Source of the DNA: Nemertoderma westbladi
Taxonomy: Eukaryota > Xenacoelomorpha > Nemertodermatida > Nemertodermatidae
DNA: 53,093 bases
Assembly: GCA_032718475.1 (NCBI GenBank)
Contig: JAUCBJ010005942.1
Span: 1 to 53,093 of the forward strand
Reading direction: 5' to 3'
In this document: positions 1 through 9,436 of the stretch, piece by piece
Position numbering within the stretch: position 1 is the first letter of the stretch
How the letters are laid out: the number at the start of each line of letters is the position of its first letter
Made by a program: the position numbers and the translations under genes
The notes under the pieces: generated by a model
The model's input: only the letters and a program-made list of their open reading frames with translations
The model's database searches: none
Told to the model about the DNA's origin: nothing

Positions 1-187
1 TAGTGGTTACTGTACTGTCGTTGTGTCGTTGTACTGATAGCTGGTGCGCCCCTTTATTGTTCACCTTTACCTGTTACTGTGTTACCGGTACCTCTGTACC
101 TATGATTACCTGTACTGCTGTATGCATTATACATACAGACATATCAGATGTCTGACGTCCTTACCTTTTACCTATTCATTATTGGCG
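1..187 (+). repeat. 5' LTR (first about 12 bases outside the window)
   Basis: Position 1 aligns with 5778 in the 3' LTR and the match runs to 187, with four transitions, all between positions 27 and 48. Similarity stops abruptly at 187/5964, which sets the inner boundary. The end (TTGGCG) is not the usual CA. Confidence 0.9.
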
Positions 188-203
188 TGGTGGCAGCGGT
201 GCT
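188..203 (+). other. Probable primer-binding site
   Basis: The sequence starting TGGTGGCAG begins at the first base after the LTR. TGG at this place pairs with the CCA end of a tRNA, as in most LTR elements. I cannot name the tRNA; the first bases resemble the initiator-Met type, but the match fades after nine bases. Confidence 0.5.
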
Positions 204-569
204 TCTTTCTCACGTCTCAAGCTTACTATATTTACCATTCCGTCATTACCAGTCTACCGAATTGGCTACCTACTTAACTGCTTAACGATCTGGAAAACTT
301 CGCTGCAGTCACCTAATTTTAACTAGGCCTTTAGGCTTATTCAGTTATTGCTGTGTTGCAATTGCATGAATTTCAGAATTACCCAGGCTCCCAACCCTGT
401 TTGCCTGTGCTGTTGTGGCTGTCTGTCAATACTGTTGGTTGGTTGGCTCGCGATCTACTACCACCACCCAGCCACCAGTGCTGCAGTGTAAAGCTATACC
501 AGTATACCTATACCTAACAAGGATAGGGTAGCACCTTACCGGTACTGATTGCGTGTACCGGTATACAAA
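204..569 (+). other. Retrotransposon leader
   Basis: Untranslated leader between primer site and gag-pol start. It contains several CCGGTA/TACCGG palindromic words and no convincing coding potential. Confidence 0.5.
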
Positions 570-3500
570 ATGGCTGCACAGCATCCATTAAGAACTCCCA
601 AACTTTTACCCTTAACCAAAACTGAAACCATCAGCTCCTTCGAGACCTGGAGACAAAACTTGGTATATACTCTTTCACTAGATACAGAGTTTGCCCCATT
701 TACTGCAACTGGTGTACTTTGGGAGAAGAAACTGCGTCACAATCCTACGCGGGGGTTGCTGGATGACGAGGACACTATCCCAGTTGCACGCCGTCGCACA
801 GCTGACCAAAAGGTTGCTGCTTTGGAATTAATGCTGGGGCAGGTGGCTAATTATGCTCCCATTATTTCAAGAAATACTATAGTCCGGAATTCTGTCTCCT
901 TGCCTGCCATTTGGCAAGCCCTACGTTTGCATTTTGGGTTCCAGTCTTCGGGTTCTCATTTCCTCGATTTAGCTGAAATTAAATTGGAGCATGAGGAACG
1001 CCCAGAGGACTTATTTCAAAGGCTGATGGCTTTTACTGAGGATAATTTACTGAAGCATGGGGGCAATATTTCTCACCATGGTGAGGACCCCCTTGAAGAT
1101 GAGGAACTTACTCCCACCCTAGAAAATCTCATTGTACTAACATGGCTTCGTCTTATTAATACAAATCTTCCCAAGCTTGTGAAACAGAGGTACGGTACGG
1201 AACTGCGTTCCCGTACCCTCTCAAGCATCAAACCAGAAATTTCACAAGCTCTTCCTTCTCTTTTAGACGAACTTCACTCATCTGCTGAAGTTCGGACATT
1301 CCGAATGCAGACAGGTTCTATAAGTCAGTTCCTACCTTCCTCCTCCCGTTTTAATAACACTAGCACTAGGCCCAAGGCTGCAGGATCTGGAAATTACACC
1401 GTCAAATCAGCCTCCTGTCCACTGTGTAAACAGGCTGGCCGCAAATCATATAACCATTTCCTGAGTTCCTGCGTATACTTACCTGAGCAAGATCGCCGAT
1501 TTATGGTCCGTACCCGTACAGTCGAAGTGGCTGATGGTAATGTTTATGACGAAGTTGAGGACACTACCACAGCTCTAGAAAATCTGTCAGCAATATATGG
1601 AGATGAGTCTGCATCTATCAGCAGAGTTTCTGTCATCCGGTCGCCCTTCATGAATACTTATTATGGGTCTTCATGCTTGAGGGTAACACTAGATAGTGGA
1701 GCTGAGTCTAATCTAATTTTAGATACCGTTGCCCAGAAACTTTGCCTCCCTATCACTCCAAATAAGCACCAGATTCCAGCTCAGGCAGATGGTGTATCTA
1801 AACTCGGTGTTATTGGTGAAACACAGTTTGTTTCAATGAGGGAAAATCTCTCCTTTTCATTCCATGGTCTAGTGGTACAAAACCTAGGAACTGAAATTTT
1901 AGCTGGTATGCCATTTTTAGCTAGCAATGATATTTCTATTCGTCCAGCCACTTCACTTATCACTTTCAGTGATGGCTCTACTTTTGACTATTCAGATAAC
2001 TCATGCTATCGTCATCAGCCATTGCCTATTGCCGATGGTCGTATTTGTGGGACTACGATTCTTCGCGCACCCCCTCAATCTATGGTTGTATGGCCAGGTG
2101 ATGACTTAGTACTGAGTTTGCCTGATTCTTTGTGTGACTCAAACCAATCCAATGATGCTATATTAGTTGCTCCACACTGTGATGGCACTGTCAACCAGCC
2201 CAGGGCATGGTTCACCCCCGCGGTTTTGGCTTGCCCTAATCGTAACATCTCAATCACTAATCAGTCTCCAGACCCCGTTTTTATAAAACGCAACTCACAT
2301 ATTTGTTCAGCAATTAGAACTGTCCCTATTTGCCAGGCTGACCTTGCCACGGAACCTATCCAAGTGGTCCACATAGCAGCCAGCTCTGTGAAATCTCACT
2401 CAGATAAGGTTCACCTGGACCCCGATTGCATACTGTCTCCCCAGGATCATGCCCTATTTCGTGACATTCTGGTAAAGCATGATATAGTATTTGACCCGTC
2501 ATATCCTGGTTATAATGGCGCCGCAGGTGAATTTAAAGCTGTGGTTAATATGGGTCCAGTACTACCCCCTCAGCGTAAAGGTAGACTTCCCCAATACGCT
2601 AAACATCGGTTGTTGGAGCTCCAGGAACGATGTGATGAGTTAGAAAAGCTGGGTGTCTTCTCTACTCCCGAAAATGCTAAAGTATCCGTAGAGTATCTTA
2701 ATCCCTCATTTCTGGTAAAAAAGCCCAGTGGAGGACATCGTTTAGTAACGGCCTTCGCAGAGGTTGGTCGGTATGCTAAACCCCAGCCATCTCTTCTACC
2801 CAATGTAAATTCGACCTTACAAGCCATTGCCAGCTTTAAATATATAATCAAAACTGATTTGATGAGTGCTTACTATCAGATACCTCTCTCAGAGGAATCT
2901 ATGAAATACTGTGGTATTGTTACTCCATTCCGCGGGGTTAGGGTTTATACTCGATGTGCCATGGGGATGCCGGGATCAGAATCAGCCTTGGAAGAATTGA
3001 TGTGTAGGGTTTTGGGGGATCTTCTTGTCAAGGGTATGGTGGTGAAAATTGCAGACGATTTATATTGTGGTGGAAACACTATCCCAGAGTTAGTAGCCAA
3101 CTTTGATTCACTTCTAGCTGCTCTTGCTGTTTGCAACCTTCGACTCTCTGCTGCAAAAACTGTGATTTGTCCACATAGTACTACAATTCTTGGTTGGAAA
3201 TGGACACTAGGATCGCTTTCTGCATCTCCTCATATTGTATCAACTTTAGCTGCTTGTGTGCCACCCACATCTATACGTGGCTTACGATCCTATATCGGAT
3301 CCTATAAGGCATTATCCCGAGTGTTGCCCCACTGTTCATCACTTATTTCTCCCCTTGATGCCCTTTTAACTGATAAGTCCACTGATCTTGTCCAATGGAC
3401 TGATTCTACATCAACTGCATTTCGCCGTAGCCAAGCAGCTCTGAAAAACTGTAAATCTATAACATTGCCTACTCCACAGGATCATCTATGGATTATTACA

Positions 3501-5579
3501 GATGCTGCTTCTTCAACAGATGGTCTAGGAGCCATTCTTTATGTTAAACGTGATAGCAAATTTTTAATCTCAGGGTACTTCACTGCTAAACTTCAGAAAC
3601 ACCAAGCTTTATGGCTTCCATGTGAGATGGAAGCATTAGCGATTGCTGCTGCAGTTAAACATTTTTCTCCATATATCATTCAATCCCCAATGCCCACACA
3701 GGTCCTTACAGACAGCAAACCATGTGTACAGGCCTTCCACAAAATGTGCCGTGGTACATTCTCGAATAGTCCTCGAGTATCCACTTTTCTGTCTATTGCC
3801 CATCAGTATCAGGTGACACTAACCCATCTGCCTGGATCTGCAAATTTACCTGCCGATTTCGCCAGCCGAAATGCTCCACCTATATGTGCTACCAACAATT
3901 GCCAAGTTTGCACATTTGTTAATGAGTTAGCTGAGGCACCAGTAATTCGATCCCTTCCTTTAGTCAGTGAAGATAATGAATGTGCACCTCGTGAGTTGCC
4001 TATTGTGCACGCTGTGTCAACTAATCCTGCTATAACCAATGACACGAAACCCCTTTATACCAGTCGCCACGCTTGGCTAGAAACACAGCGGGAATGTGCC
4101 GACTTACGTCGTGTTAAAGCTCATTTAGTTCAGGGGACACGCCCGTCCAAGAAAGACACTGATATTCGTGATGTCAAGCGATATCTGGGTGTTGCTTCAT
4201 TGACAAGCAATGGCTTACTTGTTGTTCGACAAGAGGAACCATTCACTGCAGCTCGTGAATTGATTATCATCCCTCGAACTATTGTTCTTGGTCTCTTAAC
4301 ATCAATACACCTGGAGCTTAACCATCCATCAGCAAGCCAATTAAAGAAAAACATTACGCGAAATTTTTATTGCCTTGATCTCGATAATGCTGTTGCTGCT
4401 GTAACATCAGGCTGCCATCAATGTAGTGCCCTATCACGATGTCCACAACAAATTATTGCACAATCATCTGGAGAACCTCCTGAAGCAATTGCTATATCTT
4501 TTGCTGCAGATGTGCTACGCCGTTATCAGCAATATATTTTGGTGGTTAGAGAGACAGTATCTTCATACACATTGGCTTGTATCTTACCTAATGAGCGTCA
4601 TGAGTCTATACGTGATAGCTTAATTAAGCTATGTGTTGGCTTGCGGCCTATAAGGGGGCCTCCTGCAATTATTCGTACTGATCCCGCCCCTGGTTTTGTT
4701 GCGCTTAAGGAGGACCAAATCTTGGCATCACATAATCTGCACATTGAGTTAGGTCAACGTAAGAACATAAACAAAAATCCTGTGGCGGAACGAGCCATTC
4801 AGGAACTTGAAGTAGAGTTTCTCAAATCCAGCCATGGAGGGGGCCCAGTTTCTGAAACAGCCCTATCTATTGCTCTAGCCCATCTTAATTCTCGAATACG
4901 ATTTAATGGATTATCATCTCGGGAAATATTGTTTCAACGAGACCAGTTTAGTGGCTTACAAATCCCTGTCAATGACAAGTCTATTATACTACAACAACAT
5001 AGTGCAAGGTCATACAATCATTCATTGAGCTCAAAATCCAAAGCTCCCCATCCTTCTGCTCTGTTATACCCTGAGGAAAGTATCAAGATTGGTGACTTAG
5101 TATATTTATATTCTGATAATTCCAAGCATCAGAACCGTTGTCGATATCTTGTTACTGCTGTGGATGGAGACTGGTGTAATGTTCGGAAATTCATTGGCCA
5201 CCAACTACGTGCCTTTTCATACCGCATCCGACTGTCAAACTGTTATAGGGTTCCCGCAAATACTACCATTTATAACAGTTATCCTTCTATCCAGAGCGAC
5301 TCATCTGATGATGATATTGGTTTGCCAACTCATGATATTGGTTTGCCAACTCAAGTTGGCCCCATTGATGTCGATGTTATGGATGTACCAGATGACCCTA
5401 TTCCAGTTGCTGTACCTCGTACTCGTGACTCTGGGATCCCTCCACCATTAGAAGACCATGATGAACCTCATCCTTATGCAACCATACCTGCATCCCATAG
5501 TGAACAGGGTTCTGCGAGACTCCGTCGATCAATGCGTACCCGCAAGCCTCCCAATTATTACGGCTTTGAGGAACAATAA
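570..5579 (+). CDS. Gag-Pol polyprotein of LTR retrotransposon
   Basis: Single uninterrupted frame of 1,669 residues. The start is the ATG at 570 (AAAATGG context, protein MAAQHPL); the frame opens slightly upstream without an ATG. Gag fills about residues 1-280. A zinc-finger-like CPLCK...NHFLSSC motif lies near residue 282 and may bind RNA. The aspartic protease carries DSGA at about 375. The reverse transcriptase has YYQIPL and an IADDLY catalytic box with D829. RNase H begins around ITDAASS (D978). Integrase shows an HHCC zinc site (H1247, H1252, CHQC near 1282) and a D1314-D1371-E1407 triad with exactly 35 residues between the last two, as in DD35E integrases. A small C-terminal module follows, but no chromodomain was recognised. 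All catalytic residues are present, so the protein may be active. Gag and Pol are fused in one frame, with no frameshift needed. Confidence 0.95.
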   Translation: MAAQHPLRTPKLLPLTKTETISSFETWRQNLVYTLSLDTEFAPFTATGVLWEKKLRHNPTRGLLDDEDTIPVARRRTADQKVAALELMLGQVANYAPIISRNTIVRNSVSLPAIWQALRLHFGFQSSGSHFLDLAEIKLEHEERPEDLFQRLMAFTEDNLLKHGGNISHHGEDPLEDEELTPTLENLIVLTWLRLINTNLPKLVKQRYGTELRSRTLSSIKPEISQALPSLLDELHSSAEVRTFRMQTGSISQFLPSSSRFNNTSTRPKAAGSGNYTVKSASCPLCKQAGRKSYNHFLSSCVYLPEQDRRFMVRTRTVEVADGNVYDEVEDTTTALENLSAIYGDESASISRVSVIRSPFMNTYYGSSCLRVTLDSGAESNLILDTVAQKLCLPITPNKHQIPAQADGVSKLGVIGETQFVSMRENLSFSFHGLVVQNLGTEILAGMPFLASNDISIRPATSLITFSDGSTFDYSDNSCYRHQPLPIADGRICGTTILRAPPQSMVVWPGDDLVLSLPDSLCDSNQSNDAILVAPHCDGTVNQPRAWFTPAVLACPNRNISITNQSPDPVFIKRNSHICSAIRTVPICQADLATEPIQVVHIAASSVKSHSDKVHLDPDCILSPQDHALFRDILVKHDIVFDPSYPGYNGAAGEFKAVVNMGPVLPPQRKGRLPQYAKHRLLELQERCDELEKLGVFSTPENAKVSVEYLNPSFLVKKPSGGHRLVTAFAEVGRYAKPQPSLLPNVNSTLQAIASFKYIIKTDLMSAYYQIPLSEESMKYCGIVTPFRGVRVYTRCAMGMPGSESALEELMCRVLGDLLVKGMVVKIADDLYCGGNTIPELVANFDSLLAALAVCNLRLSAAKTVICPHSTTILGWKWTLGSLSASPHIVSTLAACVPPTSIRGLRSYIGSYKALSRVLPHCSSLISPLDALLTDKSTDLVQWTDSTSTAFRRSQAALKNCKSITLPTPQDHLWIITDAASSTDGLGAILYVKRDSKFLISGYFTAKLQKHQALWLPCEMEALAIAAAVKHFSPYIIQSPMPTQVLTDSKPCVQAFHKMCRGTFSNSPRVSTFLSIAHQYQVTLTHLPGSANLPADFASRNAPPICATNNCQVCTFVNELAEAPVIRSLPLVSEDNECAPRELPIVHAVSTNPAITNDTKPLYTSRHAWLETQRECADLRRVKAHLVQGTRPSKKDTDIRDVKRYLGVASLTSNGLLVVRQEEPFTAARELIIIPRTIVLGLLTSIHLELNHPSASQLKKNITRNFYCLDLDNAVAAVTSGCHQCSALSRCPQQIIAQSSGEPPEAIAISFAADVLRRYQQYILVVRETVSSYTLACILPNERHESIRDSLIKLCVGLRPIRGPPAIIRTDPAPGFVALKEDQILASHNLHIELGQRKNINKNPVAERAIQELEVEFLKSSHGGGPVSETALSIALAHLNSRIRFNGLSSREILFQRDQFSGLQIPVNDKSIILQQHSARSYNHSLSSKSKAPHPSALLYPEESIKIGDLVYLYSDNSKHQNRCRYLVTAVDGDWCNVRKFIGHQLRAFSYRIRLSNCYRVPANTTIYNSYPSIQSDSSDDDIGLPTHDIGLPTQVGPIDVDVMDVPDDPIPVAVPRTRDSGIPPPLEDHDEPHPYATIPASHSEQGSARLRRSMRTRKPPNYYGFEEQ

Positions 5580-5748
5580 ATATTATTTTCTCATCTATAT
5601 ACAGGACTGTACTCCATGTCATATAATTTTTGATCCTCTATGAACAATTCTGTCAAACATTTTGTTATAGAACAACATATTAGTCTCGTCTAGGATAGTG
5701 AACTGTTCTATCTTATTATTTGTAATAGTCATTATTATTATTCCCACT

Positions 5749-5765
5749 GAAGGAAAGAAAAAAAA
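5749..5765 (+). other. Polypurine tract
   Basis: Seventeen purines (GAAGGAAAG followed by A's) end directly before TG at 5766. This is the expected plus-strand primer and fixes the start of the 3' LTR. Confidence 0.8.
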
Positions 5766-5964
5766 TGATTGCGCCAGTAGTGGTTACTGTACTGTCGTTG
5801 TGTTATTGTACTGATAGCTAGTACGCCCCTTTATTGTTCACCTTTACCTGTTACTGTGTTACCGGTACCTCTGTACCTATGATTACCTGTACTGCTGTAT
5901 GCATTATACATACAGACATATCAGATGTCTGACGTCCTTACCTTTTACCTATTCATTATTGGCG
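5766..5964 (+). repeat. 3' LTR (199 bp)
   Basis: It starts TGATTG right after the purine tract and matches the 5' LTR up to TTGGCG at 5964. It is short for a Gypsy-type LTR. Confidence 0.88.
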
Positions 5965-6325
5965 GTAAATAAATATACAGTACTGTAAATCCAAGATAAA
6001 GTGTGCAATAGCAATGCAACAGTTGTCTCGTTTGCCAAGAACATTGACAGAGTCTAGGATCAGCTAAGTTGCCTAAGTTTGCCATGGTTTAAGACAATCT
6101 TGGTCGTTTTTGTGGTCATTCAAGGTCGATAAAATGCGGACCAGTTGACTTACTTGGGGCAAAACTTGGGAAAGGAGAAGCGCCCACCCACCCCCACCTT
6201 CGGGTTGCAGCAATTGAAAGAGGAGAATTCGGGACGCCTCCATCCTCGGCCGACTGTTAGCTTGATATTCTATACAGTAGTGTATCTTCATTGAGTTCAT
6301 TCCGTTTGGATTATTGCTTAGAGAG
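5965..6325. other. Intergenic, nothing recognised
   Basis: No coding frame or repeat family recognised. There is a C-rich patch near 6181-6200. Confidence 0.5.
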
Positions 6326-6449
6326 CTACTACTACGATCGGCATGCTGCATTGCAGCTGCATTATATATATTACATATATATTAAGAATGCTGTTCAGGT
6401 TTGTCGACAGAATTGCCCCGCCACAACTCCCTTTCACCCATGACATTTG
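6326..6449 (-). mobile_element. LINE 3'-end fragment (same family as 18850-23643)
   Basis: The minus strand matches the last ~110 bases of the LINE copies at 18850 and 28022: the (TAG)n tail, the GATCGGCATGCTGC block and the end of the coding region (GCCACAACTCCCT). About 20 bases of alternating AT/TA sequence sit where other copies have a short T run, so a microsatellite has grown inside it. It is far too short to be functional. Confidence 0.8.
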
Positions 6450-6525
6450 TGTAATGGATTTCTCGTGCTTCTTGGCACGATAAGCTCCTAAAACGGATTT
6501 GAATCTCAAAAAGGTTCCAGGTTTT

Positions 6526-6552
6526 ACTAAGCGAGGCTTTACCTCGCTTAGT
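6526..6552. repeat. Perfect 11-bp hairpin
   Basis: ACTAAGCGAGG and its exact reverse complement are separated by 5 bases (CTTTA). It could be the tip of an eroded transposon; no partner copy is visible in the window. Confidence 0.6.
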
Positions 6553-7984
6553 GTTTTGGTTTTCCGGCTAACGTAAAATATTTTCCGCTAGAACATGGTG
6601 TAAAAGCTTTTGTGGGATAACTGATACGTTTGCCTTTGCTGGCCAGTTCTCCCCCAGGCGCTGGAATACTCTAAAAAGGTTTTCTAACTGTATATATATT
6701 CCCCTCGCCCGCAAGGTACCTTTACAGGTGTTTTAACGGACATAAAAATCATTCTGCTATATACGTGTTTTGGCGGACATGGTAAGCGACGTAATATAAA
6801 AAACCGACCCAGCCCAGACAATGAGGACTGGTACAATTCAGCACCATTAATGTAGTTTTGGAACGAATTGTCCTGAAAGGTGTTGTCCAATTGCTCTACA
6901 TCCCAAAATTACAGCATCCATAATGAAACCCCACGTCCGTCGCCAAGTGATCCACATTAAAGCCCGATGGGAAACCCCACTTGGGATCCGACTATGTAGC
7001 AACACAACTAAAGGGTGTGACATATTCCCATGTGAGGATTTAGCGTGGAAACCTCATTTTGATCACGAGGATTTTCGAATGGGTGGAATGTCTGAAAGAT
7101 AAATACACTTCTCCCATTTCGTTGTTTGTAATCAAATAAGCTGAATATTGTCATATCCTACTGTACATATACTGTATGTACTAGATTACGTTGATCAACG
7201 TACGCAATTCTCTAACTTAGTGTGATGAATTATTAGTTCCACTAAGATCTGTACTGTATAACGATCTTATCGATTCTCGTAAAGATCTTGTCCATTCTGG
7301 CATCGCCTGTATGTGAAGATCATAATACTGTAAGTTCTTTGCAGAATTTATCTTGATCTGTACAGATCTTACCAGATCCCATTTTAGTTTATCAAAAATG
7401 TAAAAAGTTCTAAAATTATTTCTGTTGTTTCTTTACAAATTAATTAATACAGTATAAAGGTCATAAAGTTTAATATAAAGCTGCTGAAAATAATGTTAGT
7501 TTTTTTCTTGTATTCTATGATACATAAAGGATAATTACATTATTATAATTGCATTTAGAACTTATGTCCATTAACTTTGTACGAATTATAACTATTCCCA
7601 CAGCAGAAGTTTCCAATGCGATTTCGTCGTTAAGGCTGTGACGGTGACCCTCCTTTGTATCAATACCGTTTTCATTTTCACCGCAATCCCAAAGCGCCCG
7701 TTTAGTTTGTACTGTAGCTTAGTTTGGAGTTTTTGATGCGTGGTATGTCTCTGCGTCTCTCCTTTGTATATTTATTGCTAAATTCATCAATTATTCTAGA
7801 ACCAACCTGCAATAAATATAAAATGTTAGTTAGTTATTTTTATAATTGCAGGGCAGTGATGGCAAAATACAGTACGAGTACATGCAACTTTTAAAAGTTC
7901 ATATATCAGCAATTCCTCAAAGAAGTTCAGAGTTTGTTACTGTACATATTATTGTAATTTGTGGAAGTTTGGTGCCATACAGTA
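6553..7984. other. Intergenic, no gene seen
   Basis: No supportable coding frame. The word AGATCTT recurs in direct and near-inverted form between about 7240 and 7380, a simple-sequence patch. Confidence 0.5.
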
Positions 7985-8190
7985 TAGTTTGGTATAAGTT
8001 GGATGCTGTTGGGTTGAATTTGGGTGTATGTAGTTGCAGAGTTGGGTGGAAGTTGGGTGGTATAGTTGGTGAAAGTTGGGTGCAGTTGGGTGTACTGTAG
8101 TTGGTGAAAGTTGGGTGGTAGTTATTGGGTGTAGTTGGGTTTAGTTGGGTGTAGTTGGGTGAAAGTTGGGTGTAGTTGGGTGTTTAGGCT
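7985..8190. repeat. GTTGGGTG minisatellite
   Basis: Imperfect tandem copies of words such as AGTTGGGTGTAGTTGGGTG, about 8-19 bases per unit. Confidence 0.75.
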
Positions 8191-8255
8191 GACCCAATGA
8201 ATACATGTCTCTTGTAGGTACCATCAACTCAAGACAGGGGGAGAGGGGTGGGGGA

Positions 8256-8270
8256 GGGGGGGGGGGGGGG
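8256..8270. repeat. G15 homopolymer
   Basis: Fifteen consecutive G after a G-rich stretch; one of eight such tracts in the window. Confidence 0.85.
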
Positions 8271-8439
8271 TCATGTGGCATGTGGGATATGTTTTCTACA
8301 TTCATATTTCATTCATTAAATACAGTATACTATATGCAGCTGCAGTATTCAGGTATTATAGATAACAGAATAAACTACAGGGTACTGTACAGTCTGACAG
8401 TATGTAACAGGCAGATTTTATATTTTATGTTGCCCGGTC

Positions 8440-8703
8440 AGCCGGTGCAGCTTTGAAGAGCCAGTGGAAGATTTTTCACCCGGCGCAGCATTTTGCATTG
8501 CACAGAGCCAGCGCAGGATTTTTGCACCCGGCATGGGCGTGGGTTTGCACAGAGCCGGTGCAGGATTTTTTGCACCCGGTGTGGCAGCGTGGTTTTGCAC
8601 AGAGCCGGCGCAGGATTTTTTGCACCCGGCGTGGTTTTTCTCAGAGCCGGCAGGCCGGCGCAGGATTTTTGGCACCCGGCGCCGCGTTTGGCATAGAAAA
8701 TAA
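8440..8703. repeat. GC-rich minisatellite, unit about 47 bp
   Basis: Four to five imperfect copies of a unit built from GCACAGAGCCGG, CGCAGGATTTTTTGCACC and CGGCGTGG. The GC content contrasts sharply with the AT-rich surroundings. Several short frames stay open through it only because the unit lacks stops. Confidence 0.75.
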
Positions 8704-9089
8704 AACTTTTCAATAGGGTAGTGCCTCAAACTGCTGTCAAATGTGATCAAATGGTACCGGTATCGGTGCGGTACCGGCAGACTGCAGGACTGGTATACCG
8801 TCAGACCATACTGCCGTACTGGTGGGGTCCGTCTACTGGTCTAAACACCCAAATCACAACAAATCACACCAAACAGCCAAATCACAACAAATCAAATCAC
8901 AACAAATCCTTTTATTACTGTATTATATTTAACAGTTTAATAATAATATTATATACTATCTGGGTGTATCTATCTCTACCTACTGACCTACTACCTGTCT
9001 ACTGCTCTATCTACAGATCTATAATCGGCCTACTGCTGCACTGCCGGACTGCATTGGAGTCAGGCAGTTGCACATTGAGAATGAGATGA
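8704..9089. other. Intergenic, short CAAATCACAA repeat
   Basis: Tandem CAAATCACAA-type words lie at about 8848-8908. Nothing else recognised. Confidence 0.5.
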
Positions 9090-9302
9090 TACTGTTTTTC
9101 CACCAACCTGGCTATAGAATGCGCAAGGGCGCATCTCTGCCTTGCATCCTTAAGTGGTAGCTAAATGAGTACTGGAGTTTCCTCTGGGGAGTAAAGTTCT
9201 GGGGGGACCGCACTGGAAATAAGTCGTCAGACTCAGAGACTGTGCGTAATCCCTGGCCTAGTGGCAGAAGAAAAAATTTACTTTACTTTACTTTTTTTGT
9301 TG
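9090..9302 (+). repeat. Possible SINE 3' part with TTTAC-repeat tail
   Basis: It ends in TTTACTTTACTTTAC plus a T run and contains GGGGAGTAAAG, a word also present in the tRNA-like SINE at 38210-38578, which ends in a similar TTTACTTT tail. No A/B box was found here, so this would be a truncated copy. The link is inferred from short matches. Confidence 0.35.
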
Positions 9303-9436
9303 TTGGTTGCTACAGTGTATGGCACTAACACAGTATAGCTTACTACTGCTTGCTTTATCATATTAATCTTTCTTGAACCTTTAATATCCTGAATATAATA
9401 TATATATATATATTGTTATATGTTTTACCAATAATA
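9303..9436. other. Helicase 5' flank with (TA)n
   Basis: Holds an alternating TA run at about 9398-9412, about 25 bases before the start codon. No clear promoter element. Confidence 0.45.

Larger units (their letters stand above)
1..5964 (+). mobile_element. LTR retrotransposon, Ty3/Gypsy-like order, nearly complete
   Basis: Two near-identical direct repeats (1-187 and 5766-5964) flank one long gag-pol frame. The order gag, zinc finger, protease, reverse transcriptase, RNase H, integrase is that of Ty3/Gypsy elements; BEL/Pao elements share this order, so the clade is inferred rather than proven. A TGG-starting primer site follows the 5' LTR and a purine tract precedes the 3' LTR. There is no room for an envelope gene between the stop codon (5579) and the purine tract (5749). 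The LTR copies differ at 4 of 187 aligned positions and the frame is unbroken, so the insertion looks recent. The 5' flank is outside the window, so the target-site duplication cannot be checked. Confidence 0.93.

Noticed and set aside
44-277. Small frame over the 5' LTR
   Set aside because: It has no ATG start and lies in the LTR; Cys/Tyr-rich chance translation.
5580-5748. Envelope gene of the LTR element
   Set aside because: Only 169 bases lie between the gag-pol stop and the purine tract; no coding frame there.
8418-8750. Overlapping frames of 80-110 codons
   Set aside because: Several frames on both strands stay open through a GC-rich minisatellite; typical repeat artefact.
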